Positions 44,471-53,680 of a DNA stretch of 64,000 bases are shown here, one piece after another. The notes below the pieces were generated by a model. That model saw nothing but the letters and a program-made list of their open reading frames with translations. It made no database searches and had not been told where the DNA came from. Each line of letters opens with the position of its first letter. The first letter of the stretch is position 1. The stretch is from Gimesia benthica (GTDB lineage Bacteria > Planctomycetota > Planctomycetia > Planctomycetales > Planctomycetaceae). Position numbers and translations under genes: made by a program. The stretch lies in contig NZ_CP043930.1 of NCBI RefSeq assembly GCF_009720525.1, positions 7,080,001 through 7,144,000 of the forward strand. The letters run 5' to 3'.

Positions 44471-45604
44471 TTACATTCCAATTGCCGTCCACAGAGGCTC
44501 CTGATAATGCTGTCCCCACTCACGGCCATAATGATCAAAGGCCACTTTGGGAGTATCCCCCATCAACTCTGCTAAAACTTCAATGGAACATCCCTGTCCC
44601 TCATTCCAGTAGCCGGCGAGCATCCGATGCGCGAATGTATGACGGCAGGTATAAGTCGAATACTGCTTGCGGACAGGATCATTGAGCCATCCTAGGTCCT
44701 GTCGTATTTTACGGAAACGTTGCACGCCAGCCACTTTCGTCCAGGCACCTCCTCGCGAATTCCGAAAAAGAGTAGTTGTGGGATCAGCTCCCACTTCCTC
44801 AATCATTTGTCGTGTCAATTCAGCGACCTCAGACCGCACAGGAATGGTACGTGTCTTCCCAGTCTTGCTGGCATAGACCCGCCATTGCATACCCCGCTCA
44901 GATTCAATGACATCATTGGCAGTAACACGGGCCAGTTCACAAAAAGGACGTAGTCCTGTATGAATTCCAGCAAACAGGAAATTGCCAAAATAATCATCGG
45001 TAGCAGAATACAGCAATTGCTCATCTTCTTCACTGAAAGAATGGAGTCGTGGGCACTGCGGTGGTTTTTGCATTCCCACCAGGGGATTGTGAATGGAGCC
45101 GACTTCCTCTGTGTAAAAATTAAAGGCTGCCATCACGATACTCATCGCATTCCGCTGTGTCGCCGTCGACTTCCAAGTAGGATGGCTTTCCACCCAATGT
45201 TGTATGTGCCCTTTCTGTAATTCGTCCACGGCCAAAGCACCACAATAGGCGCACAGTTCATTCAGATACCGTGCCACTTCAGCATGGTAATCCGAGCTGA
45301 GGTTTCCATGTTTAAATCGAGCTTCACAATGTTCAAGATACCGCGAGCACACCATGGCAACTTGTATCACCACCTTACTCTTCTGTTCTGGAGTCGGCAA
45401 CCAGTCCCCATCAGCTTTCACCCGGGCCAGTGCCAGTTCTGCAAGTTGACTGTTCTCTTTCCCGCGAACAGGACGCCCTGTGGTATCAACAAGACGCAAA
45501 CGTTTTTTCGTTCCCGGTGGCGTGAAATACCAGGAATCCGTCTGTTCCCAATACCAGGCACGTCCGCGGGAACGCCTTTGACGGGATTTTGATTTTTCTG
45601 CCAT
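44471..45604 (-). CDS. Tyrosine recombinase (first of tandem pair)
   Basis: A 377-residue integrase of the phage type. The catalytic domain includes Arg219 in IHTGLRPFCELARVT, then TCRHTFAHRML with the second Arg, and the nucleophile Tyr359 in DHYGREW. The residue before the second Arg block, usually His in HxxR, is Tyr, and the GH before the active Tyr reads GD; both are also in the paralogue at 45620-46867. N-terminal half is a SAM-like core-binding domain (YLEHCEARF, HIQHWVESHPTWKS). It follows the second recombinase by 15 bases, so they are co-transcribed. Confidence 0.92.
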   Translation of the reverse strand: MAEKSKSRQRRSRGRAWYWEQTDSWYFTPPGTKKRLRLVDTTGRPVRGKENSQLAELALARVKADGDWLPTPEQKSKVVIQVAMVCSRYLEHCEARFKHGNLSSDYHAEVARYLNELCAYCGALAVDELQKGHIQHWVESHPTWKSTATQRNAMSIVMAAFNFYTEEVGSIHNPLVGMQKPPQCPRLHSFSEEDEQLLYSATDDYFGNFLFAGIHTGLRPFCELARVTANDVIESERGMQWRVYASKTGKTRTIPVRSEVAELTRQMIEEVGADPTTTLFRNSRGGAWTKVAGVQRFRKIRQDLGWLNDPVRKQYSTYTCRHTFAHRMLAGYWNEGQGCSIEVLAELMGDTPKVAFDHYGREWGQHYQEPLWTAIGM

Positions 45605-45619
45605 TGATCAACATGGTCC

Positions 45620-46867
45620 TTATTTTGTCTTCGTTGAAGCAACTTTACGTCTCGAGTTTGTACTACCTGACCTGCTCGTTTTCTTAGTAGCTTTGGTCTG
45701 CTTTCGTTTTGTTTTAGACTGACTGTCTTTGGGTCCAGTAGAACTTTCACCAATGGCATTCCATAAGGGGTCCTGGTAGTTCTGAGCCCATTCTCGACCA
45801 TAATGCCGAAAGGTGGTCGTGGGTGTGTCACCGATGAGTTCAGCCACTGTTTCGATTGAGGCACCTCTTCCATCCGTCCAATACCCGGACAACATTCGAT
45901 GTACGAACGTGTGACGGCACGTATAGCAGGAGTACTTGCCTTTGACTGGATCATCATTCCATTTCAGTTTTTTCTTTAATCCGATAAACCTCAGCACACC
46001 ATTCATGCGTTTCCAGGGATTTCCTCTTGTATTTCTGAAGATGGGTTTCCCTGATCCCTGAGGGGCAGTTTTCATCAACTGACGAGTGAGCTTTGCTATC
46101 TCCGGTCGGACAGGGATTTTCCGCGTCTTATCAGTCTTACTGGCGTACACCCTCCACATCATGCCGCGATCGTGTTCCTCAATATCATCGGCCGTCAAAC
46201 GGGCCAGTTCACTAAAAGGACGAAGTCCAGTATGAATCGCAGCAAAGAGGAAATTGCTGAAGCAGGGCTCACAAATATCGTATAGTGCCTGCTCTTCTTC
46301 GGGGGAGAGAGAAGCCAAGCGTGGATTTTCTTTCGGCTTCTTGAGCCCTTTAATCGGATTGACTACTCCGAACATCTCTTCAGCGCGGTTAAACGCGGCA
46401 TTCACAATCGAGATAACACTCCGACGTGTGGCCGGGCTCTTCCAAGTCTCGTGACTATCAATCCATTCCTGCACATGTCCTTTTTTGAGATCAGAAACTG
46501 GAAGCGCTCCACAGTAGCCACAAAGGTCATTCAGCCAGGCAACTGAGTTAATACAATGCCCTTTGCTCATTGTGTTTTTTTCCAGACTGCGTTCACAGTA
46601 CTGCAGATATTCAGAACAAACCCGTGCTACCAACCAGGGACCATGATTTGCATGAATAGTTGTTTCATCAGACCAGGTTAGTTTTTCTCTGGCCAGTGCG
46701 ATTTCGGCTTCGCGTTTCTGTTTTTTACCGCGAAGTCGCTCGCCTTTTTCGTCGAACAGCGCAATCCGTTTTTTGGTACCTGGCTGGGTATAGTACCAGC
46801 AGTCCGTCTGCTTCCAATGCCAGGCGGAACCATGTGTTTGACGTCGTTTTGTGCGTTTTTGTTTCAT
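45620..46867 (-). CDS. Tyrosine recombinase (second of tandem pair)
   Basis: A 415-residue integrase clearly paralogous to its neighbour over most of its length. Catalytic blocks: IHTGLRPFSELARLT, CYTCRHTFVHRML and FRHYGREW with the Tyr nucleophile; the same HxxR-to-YxxR and GH-to-GD changes occur. The C-terminus has an extra Lys/Arg/Thr/Ser-rich tail (about 40 residues). The ATG at 46867 is preferred; a frame extends to 46885. It lies about 120 bases from the sulfatase start and about 310 from the composition change inside that gene, where an attachment site would be expected. Confidence 0.92.
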   Translation of the reverse strand: MKQKRTKRRQTHGSAWHWKQTDCWYYTQPGTKKRIALFDEKGERLRGKKQKREAEIALAREKLTWSDETTIHANHGPWLVARVCSEYLQYCERSLEKNTMSKGHCINSVAWLNDLCGYCGALPVSDLKKGHVQEWIDSHETWKSPATRRSVISIVNAAFNRAEEMFGVVNPIKGLKKPKENPRLASLSPEEEQALYDICEPCFSNFLFAAIHTGLRPFSELARLTADDIEEHDRGMMWRVYASKTDKTRKIPVRPEIAKLTRQLMKTAPQGSGKPIFRNTRGNPWKRMNGVLRFIGLKKKLKWNDDPVKGKYSCYTCRHTFVHRMLSGYWTDGRGASIETVAELIGDTPTTTFRHYGREWAQNYQDPLWNAIGESSTGPKDSQSKTKRKQTKATKKTSRSGSTNSRRKVASTKTK

Positions 46868-46989
46868 GCTGTTCCGCTTCATCAAAAATGATTCGGGTAA
46901 TGATTTGCTTGACCCGCTGGTTCCATTGGCTGATACTAAAAGGTAATAACTTGCAATCCCCGAGAAGAATCACTTTGATTGGAGCCATT

Positions 46990-48603
46990 ATGCAACCTGC
47001 AGCAGTAATTTCCGGGCTTGATGAAAAATCATCAAATAGATATTTACTACATAATATTACTACACTCATCCTTACAACACTGACATTATACATTGTGTTT
47101 GGTTCGCTTAATATAGCATATTCCTCTGAAAAGAAGAGTGTACCTAATATTGTATTTATACTTGCCGATGATATGGGCTACGGTGACGTCACCGCTCTCA
47201 ACGCCGACAGCCGGATCCCGACACCCCATCTCGATCAACTCGCCCGTCAGAGCCTGACCTTTACCGATGCCCACGCCGCAGGCTCTTATTGTGTCCCCTC
47301 CCGCTACGGCCTGCTCACCGGCCGCTACATGTGGCGCACCCGCCTGGGTTCGGGGGGCAACCTCGCGAATCTCGCCGGCACCCTGATCGAACCGGGTCGT
47401 AAAACAATCGCGAATGTTCTGCAGGAGGCGGGCTACCAGACCGGACTCGTCGGTAAATGGCACCAGGGCATCGACTGGAAGCTGCACGACGAAAGCGAAC
47501 GGACACAGATCCGCGTCGATCCCAACTATCAGAACTTTAAAAATATCGACTTCGCCTCTCCGGTATTGAAAGGTCCGCGAGACTTCGGATTCGCTTACTC
47601 CTTTGGCACCGCCGGTTCCGCGGAGATGAATCCCGCCGCCTTTATTGAGAACAACCGCGTCACCGTCATTCCCACAATGACTTCCGCCCAGGCCAAAGCA
47701 CAGCACGGCGAATGGTTTGGCCGGGACGATAACATTGTCGCCGCCGGCTATACCATGGATCGACTCGTTCCCACGCTGTCGAACAAGGCCTGCGAGTTCG
47801 TCGAAACCGCGGTCCGCACGAAACCAGACCAGCCCTTCTTCCTCTATTACGCGATGACCACGCCCCATAACCCGATCGTTCCCCACAAGGAATTCGTGGG
47901 CAAAAGCAAAGCCGGCGCCTATGGCGATTTCGTCGTTGAGCTCGATCACCACGTCGGCAAGCTGCTCCGCAAGCTGGACGAGCTGGGCATCGCGGACAAC
48001 ACCCTCGTCATCTTCACCAGCGACAACGGCCCCGTGAACCGTACGAAAGGGTATTCCCAACGCTGGGTTCGCGGCGATACGATGATTTACGGTCACGACA
48101 GCAACGGTCCCTGTACCGGCTGGAAAGGGGGCCTCGAAGAAGGGGGGCACCGCGTTCCGTTTCTCGTGCGCTGGCCCGACGTCATCAAGCCGGGCGAAAC
48201 CTGTTCGACCACCATCGTCTTCAACGACGTCCTGCCCACGCTGGCAGAAATGCTGGATGTCCCGCTCGACAGCAGCACCGCAGAAGATGGCGTCAGTTTC
48301 TACCAGGCCCTGCAAGGCGAAGCGCGGCCTGTATCCTTCCACAAGGCGATTGTCCACAATCATCACAACGGCACGTTCGCCGTCCGACAGGGACCATTCA
48401 AGCTGACGATCCGCGGCCCCAAAACGGTCGAGCAAGTTCTGGATGACAGCATCCCCGTGGCGTATACCCTGTATAATCTGGATCAGGACATCGAAGAAAC
48501 CACCGACATCGCAAAACAGCAACCGCAGCAGGTGCAGCAGATGCACGCTCTCTTGAAACAATATATCAAGGCCGGCAGAAGTAACGGCAGTGAAAGACCC
48601 TGA
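46990..48603 (+). CDS. Secreted sulfatase (CxPSR type)
   Basis: A 537-residue sulfatase. The N-terminal hydrophobic segment (residues about 22-44) is a signal peptide. PNIVFILADDMGYGDV carries the Ca-binding Asp60/Asp61, and CVPSR (Cys101) is the formylglycine motif of type I sulfatases. Later blocks include LVGKWH, MTTPHNPIVPH and FTSDNGPV. GGAG lies 5-6 bases before the ATG at 46990; a longer open frame to 46660 only shadows the integrase gene. Bases 46990 to about 47175 are AT-rich, and the rest is GC-rich, so the 5' end may come from the neighbouring element. It needs a formylglycine-generating partner encoded elsewhere. Confidence 0.94.
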   Translation: MQPAAVISGLDEKSSNRYLLHNITTLILTTLTLYIVFGSLNIAYSSEKKSVPNIVFILADDMGYGDVTALNADSRIPTPHLDQLARQSLTFTDAHAAGSYCVPSRYGLLTGRYMWRTRLGSGGNLANLAGTLIEPGRKTIANVLQEAGYQTGLVGKWHQGIDWKLHDESERTQIRVDPNYQNFKNIDFASPVLKGPRDFGFAYSFGTAGSAEMNPAAFIENNRVTVIPTMTSAQAKAQHGEWFGRDDNIVAAGYTMDRLVPTLSNKACEFVETAVRTKPDQPFFLYYAMTTPHNPIVPHKEFVGKSKAGAYGDFVVELDHHVGKLLRKLDELGIADNTLVIFTSDNGPVNRTKGYSQRWVRGDTMIYGHDSNGPCTGWKGGLEEGGHRVPFLVRWPDVIKPGETCSTTIVFNDVLPTLAEMLDVPLDSSTAEDGVSFYQALQGEARPVSFHKAIVHNHHNGTFAVRQGPFKLTIRGPKTVEQVLDDSIPVAYTLYNLDQDIEETTDIAKQQPQQVQQMHALLKQYIKAGRSNGSERP

Positions 48604-48692
48604 AGTAACGTCTCTTGCCGGGACAATACCGGTATGCTGGTTTATGATCATTGTATTTGTTTCCTTGACCAATTTGACAGCCGAGGCCTCCC

Positions 48693-49127
48693 ATGCAACT
48701 TGATCCCTTTCATCTCGCGTTTCAGGTGCGTGACATTGCCGAAGCCCGCGCCTTTTATGGTGACCTGCTCGGCTGTAGTGAAGGTCGCAGCGCCGAGACC
48801 TGGGTCGACTTCAATTTCTTCGGTCAACAGGTCGTCTGCCATCTGAATCCGGACATCGGTCCCGACGGCAGCATTGCAGCCCATGTGAATCCCGTCGACG
48901 GTCACGGCGTGCCTGTCCCCCATTTCGGCGTTGTCCTCACCATGGATCGCTGGCAGACCCTGGCTGATCGCCTCCGCGAACGACAGATCGAGTTCGTCAT
49001 CGAGCCCTACATTCGCTTCCAGGGGCAGCCGGGCGAACAGGCCACCATGTTCTTCCTCGACCCCAGCGGCAACGCACTGGAATTCAAGGCCTTCCAAGAT
49101 ATTGAATCGCAACTGTTTGCTACCTGA
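48693..49127 (+). CDS. VOC/glyoxalase-fold protein
   Basis: A 144-residue protein of the vicinal-oxygen-chelate superfamily: [22 protein letters not shown] at the start, [11 protein letters not shown] with the metal-type His in the second half, and [15 protein letters not shown] at the end with the conserved Glu. Both halves of the paired beta-alpha-beta-beta-beta fold are present. Enzymatic class (lyase, dioxygenase, thiol transferase) cannot be told. It is 90 bases after the sulfatase on the same strand. Confidence 0.88.
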   Translation: MQLDPFHLAFQVRDIAEARAFYGDLLGCSEGRSAETWVDFNFFGQQVVCHLNPDIGPDGSIAAHVNPVDGHGVPVPHFGVVLTMDRWQTLADRLRERQIEFVIEPYIRFQGQPGEQATMFFLDPSGNALEFKAFQDIESQLFAT

Positions 49128-49236
49128 GGCGGAGATAAACGTTTTAAGACAAGCAATTAGATGCAAAAATGAGTTAAACTCTATCCGACTACCGTAATTC
49201 ACTTCCCTGTCGTTTTTGAAATCGTCCGGAGTAATG

Positions 49237-49605
49237 ATGGAAGAATTCTTATACCTGAAAAAATCAAGACGATTCTGGGGCTGGACGGTATGCCTGTCGC
49301 TCATCTCAGCCATCCTCTCTCCGTTTCTCAGCATCAACGCGGTCCTGAATATCATCACCAGCATCTCGCAACGCTGGGAAGAGACAGACCAGCAGCAGCC
49401 GTTCGAATTCATTGTGGACATTCTCAATAACTCCCTGGCCGCCCTGAGTGCCGGGGCCACCGCGATGCTGGTCTCTCTGGTCATCTTTCTGATCTCGCTC
49501 ATCCTGTATCTCAAGCGGGGCAAAGCCATGCTGGCACTCACGGAAAGAGCGCTCACCATTTTGGAATCAACGCCGGAACACGCTGAAGTCCCCTCCACCG
49601 AATGA
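49237..49605 (+). CDS. Small membrane protein, two or three segments
   Basis: About 122 residues with hydrophobic segments near the start (WTVCLSLISAILSPFLSI) and in the second half (ALSAGATAMLVSLVIFLISLILYL). The arrangement faintly resembles MotA/TolQ/ExbB-type proton-channel subunits, but the protein is shorter and I do not rely on it. CCGGAG precedes the ATG at 49237 by 5-6 bases. Confidence 0.65.
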   Translation: MEEFLYLKKSRRFWGWTVCLSLISAILSPFLSINAVLNIITSISQRWEETDQQQPFEFIVDILNNSLAALSAGATAMLVSLVIFLISLILYLKRGKAMLALTERALTILESTPEHAEVPSTE

Positions 49606-50303
49606 CCAGTCACCGAAAATAAAATATTTGCTGTGCAATACACACTGGAATTATCTCTCCCGGTCTGCGCGTAGAACTGAATAAACTGAACTTGATTCGC
49701 ACTTTCCGATCCATAAAGTGTTGCAATTGTGCTTCGCGCGCGAGGCGGATGATGCGTGCACTGGAATCTGCGACACAAGTACCCCAGGTTCACCTGAATC
49801 GCCGTCTTTTTTTGCCGTTTTTCACCGGAACACTCAGCACCGGTTCCCGTTGTCTCGTACAATTTCAAAGCATTTCGGAGCCATTTCAGCGAAACTGAGC
49901 GGCAACTCACCGGAAACTCAGAGCGGAAATTCTGCTTGACACCCCCACGCCGATCGCGATGATCAGCCCCGTCACGCAGAGCGAAAGAAACTAACAACAA
50001 AGCCGAGCAAGCCCCGTGTGTGTTGAGTCCTGATGCGACAGATACCATGTAAGACTCCCAGGCAAACAGAATTAACAATCTTTCAGCAGCGGTTAGAAGT
50101 TCCCCGCTCACCAAAACGCACTCATCATACGCAGCGGCTCCTCCCCGGCGAGGTAAACATTCAGAGCCAGATTACCCCGCAAATCGCTCTCACACTACCT
50201 GCACAAAACTGCTAAACTCCCCGCATGTCAGGTTCGTGTAAGAGCAGGGCAGGGACGCAAGTCCTTTGAGGAACCCGTCCCGGAAAAAACCAATCGAATC
50301 AGG
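49606..50303. other. Intergenic region without a supported gene
   Basis: About 700 bases. Short frames here have no start signals. At 50225-50290 a GC-rich stretch, GGCAGGGACGCAAGTCC, just before the aldo/keto reductase start forms local hairpins; it superficially resembles part of a c-di-GMP riboswitch but is incomplete (listed as rejected). Confidence 0.5.
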
Positions 50304-51290
50304 ATGTCGATGATGAAATTCAGGAAGCTTGGAAATACGGATCTAACGGTTTCGGAAATCTCCCTCGGATGTTCCGGCTTCTGGGGCAATGCCCGCTTTC
50401 CGGAGCGACAGGCTGCAGACATCATTCACACCGCGTTTGACGCAGGTGTCAACTTCTTTGATACGGGGCACAACTACTGCCACTTCCACGCGGAACCCCG
50501 ACTGGGACGCATTCTGAAACCACTGTTCGCACAGCATGACCGATCTCAGTTCGTACTCTCCACCAAGGCCGGCACCATCGTTCCCTCCGCCCCCCTGGTT
50601 TTCCGCAATCGTCCCAGTAAAGATTTTTCACCCGATTACATCGAAGCCACTTGCGCGAAGTCGATTCAGAATCTGAACTGTGAGTACCTCGATATCTTCC
50701 AGCTGCATGGCATCACGCAGGACCAGATTACGCCAGCACTGATCGACCGACTGAGCTCTATGAAAGAACGGGGCATGTTCCGCTGCCTGGGCGTCAACAG
50801 TCATTCCGCGGCCGACCTGCTCTATATCGCCGATCATCCCGAACTGTTCGACATGGTCCTGCTCGACTTCAACGTCCTGCAACTCGACCGGGAACCCGTC
50901 ATCCGCAAACTGGCTGAAGTAGGCATCGGGGTTGTCGCGGGAACCGTGCTTGCCCAGGGACACCTCGTGGCAGGCAAGATCGGCTCCTTCAAAAGCACCG
51001 CCGATCTCTGGTACCTGGCCCGGGCACTGCTCAAATCGACGGGCCGCCAGTTCTCACGCAACGCCCAACCGATGCGGGAAGCCCTCGCCACAGTAGAAAA
51101 CCTGACCCCGGCCCAGGCCGCATTTGCCTACGTGCTCGCCAATCAGGATATCTCAAGCTGCGTATTCGGCACGACGAAAATCAAAAACCTGAGCGAGATC
51201 CTCGCGGCTTCGGAGCAGAGTCTCTCGGCAGACGTCAGAGCCGCAATTCGCAGCACCTTCGAACAGATCCCTGAAAGGATCAGCGCCTGA
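50304..51290 (+). CDS. Aldo/keto reductase family protein
   Basis: A 328-residue oxidoreductase of the AKR superfamily. The opening FRKLGNTDLTVSEISLGCSGFWGN, the catalytic Asp-x-x-x-Tyr region FFDTGHNY and YIEATCAKSIQNLNCEYLDIFQLHG are typical, as is the C-terminal FGTTKIKNLSEILAAS that binds NADP. Starts at 50304, 50310 and 50313 are close; AGGA favours 50310 or 50313. Substrate unknown. Confidence 0.93.
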   Translation: MSMMKFRKLGNTDLTVSEISLGCSGFWGNARFPERQAADIIHTAFDAGVNFFDTGHNYCHFHAEPRLGRILKPLFAQHDRSQFVLSTKAGTIVPSAPLVFRNRPSKDFSPDYIEATCAKSIQNLNCEYLDIFQLHGITQDQITPALIDRLSSMKERGMFRCLGVNSHSAADLLYIADHPELFDMVLLDFNVLQLDREPVIRKLAEVGIGVVAGTVLAQGHLVAGKIGSFKSTADLWYLARALLKSTGRQFSRNAQPMREALATVENLTPAQAAFAYVLANQDISSCVFGTTKIKNLSEILAASEQSLSADVRAAIRSTFEQIPERISA

Positions 51291-51325
51291 TCGGGCAGGT
51301 CTCTGGTGCTATCGTACCAGCACAT

Positions 51326-52180
51326 TCAATCGAACGCGAACCGGATTTGCCGGGACTGGCGTTCTTGCACAGGCTTGCCCACTTCAATTTCCACCCGACC
51401 ATCCTTCCATTTCGCATCCGCGTAATCCGGCACTCCTTTCGGGTAAATCGCCTCGACCGATTTCACCCTCGCAGGTTTCCCGTTGACCTGCAGGTTACCG
51501 AACGTGACCGTCAACCGGGGAATCTCGTCCACCGGGATCCGCGCACCATAGACTTCCACAAAACTCGCGATCCTGGGTGACAGTTTCAGGTTCTCTCCCG
51601 GAAATCGCAGGGCCCCGATGAAAATCGTCTCATTTTTTGCCCGCGATTCCAGGAACGCACCGACCCACGTGCAGGGCTTGCCGTTGACCACCTCCCGGTC
51701 CAGGCGGACAATCTTGTAGGTATACGTCCCTTGAGACCACTTAAAAGGACGCCGCACGCTGACAAAATCGCCTTCGTGGCCGGAGCTCTGGAAGAACCCA
51801 CCCTCGCCCGGTCGAATCGCCTGAGGGCTCCGCTCGCCCCACATCGACATCAGCAGTCCAGGCCCAATCTGACGCAGTTGACGGTTCTGCAGAGTGTAGC
51901 CGTCGGACTGTGTCTGCAGGCCTCCGTAAAAGGGCGTCTGACTCAAATGTCCCAGCCCGATCGGGGCGATATACAGTCGCTTGGTCGCCGGCACATCATC
52001 ACTGATGGTCACATCGATGCTGTAACTCTCAAACGGAACTTCTTCACTCATCTCCCACCACAGGTCCGCCAGGTGCCACGGCATCGGATTATACTTCGGC
52101 TCCTCTGCACAGACGGTGCCGGCAAACAGACCAAGAAACAGGAAAGTGAAACCGTATCCGGGAAATCTGTTCCAGAGCAT
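51326..52180 (-). CDS. Secreted protein, DUF3472-like
   Basis: About 284 residues with a signal peptide (FTFLFLGLFAGTVCA). The block PFYGGLQTQSDGYTLQNRQLRQIGPGLLMSMWGERS resembles the GYFGMQ...FSVWD pattern of DUF3472 proteins, which are secreted and often near carbohydrate-active genes; I rate this as likely, not certain. AAGGAG lies 8 bases before the ATG at 52180, so this start is better than the GTG at 52189. It is convergent with the aldo/keto reductase. Confidence 0.75.
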   Translation of the reverse strand: MLWNRFPGYGFTFLFLGLFAGTVCAEEPKYNPMPWHLADLWWEMSEEVPFESYSIDVTISDDVPATKRLYIAPIGLGHLSQTPFYGGLQTQSDGYTLQNRQLRQIGPGLLMSMWGERSPQAIRPGEGGFFQSSGHEGDFVSVRRPFKWSQGTYTYKIVRLDREVVNGKPCTWVGAFLESRAKNETIFIGALRFPGENLKLSPRIASFVEVYGARIPVDEIPRLTVTFGNLQVNGKPARVKSVEAIYPKGVPDYADAKWKDGRVEIEVGKPVQERQSRQIRFAFD

Positions 52181-52245
52181 TTTAGCCACTCCTTCATGCA
52201 GCAGGGAAAGTTCAGTAAAGTTGTACCACTGGCAGCGACTTGTCT

Positions 52246-52692
52246 TCAGCCCTGGGTAAGATCTCCCAGGATATGCGGATGCAGATCGACTGTGAACGGC
52301 TCAAAGAACGTCACGTCATTCCCGTCTTCACCGGACTCAATCTGATACGGAACGTAGATGTAACGCGATAATCCCTGGCTGACCACATGCACGCGGAGAC
52401 CATCGCTGGACGGCGGCTCATGTTTTTCGGGAATATTTACATCACAGGCCAGGGCAGAAGCCACGATGTCGTTGTTCTGCGTCTGTTCCTGCAGAGCCTT
52501 GTCCAGGGCCTGGTAAATATCTTTCTGGTCAGGCTGCGCTCCTCCCAGGTCCGCTCTGACCGCGTTCAATTCGAGTGCGGGTGTCAGGAGAGCACCAAAC
52601 GGATTGAACCCGCCCGACTCCTGCAGCATCGATTTGGCCTGGTCGTAGCAGTAATTGAACAGCTCATAAATCTTGTCGGAAGGCACTTCCAT
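52246..52692 (-). CDS. Hypothetical soluble protein
   Basis: A 148-residue protein without signal peptide or membrane segment. It begins MEVPSDKIYELFNYCYDQAKSMLQ and has a mixed alpha/beta second half (LRVHVVSQGLSRYIYVPYQI, FFEPFTVDLHPHIL). No known domain is recognised. It is read in the same direction as the DUF3472-like gene, 66 bases upstream of it. Confidence 0.65.
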   Translation of the reverse strand: MEVPSDKIYELFNYCYDQAKSMLQESGGFNPFGALLTPALELNAVRADLGGAQPDQKDIYQALDKALQEQTQNNDIVASALACDVNIPEKHEPPSSDGLRVHVVSQGLSRYIYVPYQIESGEDGNDVTFFEPFTVDLHPHILGDLTQG

Positions 52693-52948
52693 TTTCGTTA
52701 TCCCGTCCTGAATGCGGTTTCAGCTTAACGTGAAGTGTGTATTTGACTGTCAGCTGTATGTTTCAAGCTGACAACCTGTATCCTAAGCACATGGATTTCT
52801 CACTTCAACCATGTGTCAGCATCTACAGCAGCAGGGTGAATCACCTTGTATTAAAAATATTTGTGATTCAACTGTAAATCATTTAAAATCAAGGGTTGCA
52901 GCTGAACGGAATCCCATATAAGAAACATCTCACCAGGGGAGAGAACTC

Positions 52949-53446
52949 ATGCAGCGCTCAATCACAAACCTGAGGATCCTCGTCACCGTCGCGACTCTCA
53001 CAGCACTCACCGCCGTGGTCTCGGCCGACGATAAGCAAGCAGCCGCAATTCAAAAGGACCGCAACCTGATCGCGGGTACCTGGCAGATCGAGGTGCTGGA
53101 GATCAACGGCAACCGTTCAGCGGGGGAAGATGTGAAACAGCTCACCGTCGTCAACGGCGCCGATGGAACCTGGAGTCTGCGTTCCGAGGGGAACGAGGTC
53201 GGTCGTGGGACGACCACCATCGATCCCTCCCAACGCCCCAAAACCATCGACATCCAGCCAACCTCCGGACAGGACCAGGGAAAAACCTACCGGGGCATCT
53301 ATGAACTCGGCAAAACAAGTCGCAAACTCTGCTTCGCCCCTGCCGGCAAAGACCGCCCCGCAGATTTCACCACGAACGCGGAGAATCAACACATCTTCGT
53401 GAAGTTCAAACGCCTCCAAGCGACTCAGGAAAAAGAAGTCCCCTGA
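52949..53446 (+). CDS. Secreted TIGR03067-type planctomycete protein
   Basis: A 165-residue protein with a signal peptide and a lipocalin-like block typical of TIGR03067: DRNLIAGTWQIEVLEINGNR, WSLRSEGNEVGRGTTTIDPSQRPKTIDI, YRGIYELGKTSRKLCFAP and IFVKFKRL at the end. Such proteins are abundant in planctomycetes and have no known role. GGGGAGAG precedes the ATG. Confidence 0.9.
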   Translation: MQRSITNLRILVTVATLTALTAVVSADDKQAAAIQKDRNLIAGTWQIEVLEINGNRSAGEDVKQLTVVNGADGTWSLRSEGNEVGRGTTTIDPSQRPKTIDIQPTSGQDQGKTYRGIYELGKTSRKLCFAPAGKDRPADFTTNAENQHIFVKFKRLQATQEKEVP

Positions 53447-53499
53447 GCGTTCCAGATCATCAATGATGCAGGGGCGATAATCGCTGTCGTATGCATCCA

Positions 53500-53525
53500 T
53501 TAGCCGCAGGGCGTTAGCCCCGGTT
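53500..53525. repeat. Copy of the GCAGGGC-TTAGCCCC intergenic repeat
   Basis: TTAGCCGCAGGGCGTTAGCCCCGGTT; related copies are at 54919-54948, 58941-58970 and 60671-60695. Here it is followed by a 10-bp inverted repeat (CCAAATCATC at 53529-53538, GATGATTTGG at 53542-53551). Confidence 0.8.
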
Positions 53526-53680
53526 CTTCCAAATCATCAACGATGATTTGGAGTACAGCCTCGTAGAACACACGCGAAAACCAATACTGAAATAGTATCT
53601 GGCCACCAGTTTCATCCAGCGTCTATAATAATATAACAGCGATTCACAACCACTCACCACCGGGAAACGAAAATAACCCC

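Noticed and set aside
46660-46989. Longer sulfatase N-terminus
   Set aside because: These codons lie antisense in the tyrosine recombinase gene; the ATG at 46990 has a GGAG box and begins a signal peptide.
47086-48672. Long (528-codon) minus-strand open frame opposite the sulfatase
   Set aside because: It mirrors GC-rich third positions of the sulfatase and has no protein family features or ribosome site.
49680-49940. Two overlapping plus-strand frames of about 70 codons
   Set aside because: No ribosome site, no family likeness and they occupy each other's shadow.
48648-50114. 488-codon minus-strand open frame opposite VOC and membrane genes
   Set aside because: Shadow frame across two plus-strand genes and a non-coding gap; composition is not protein-like.
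50225-50290. Possible c-di-GMP-like riboswitch before the aldo/keto reductase
   Set aside because: GGGACGCAAG resembles part of the GEMM consensus, but the second conserved half and the tetraloop receptor are missing.
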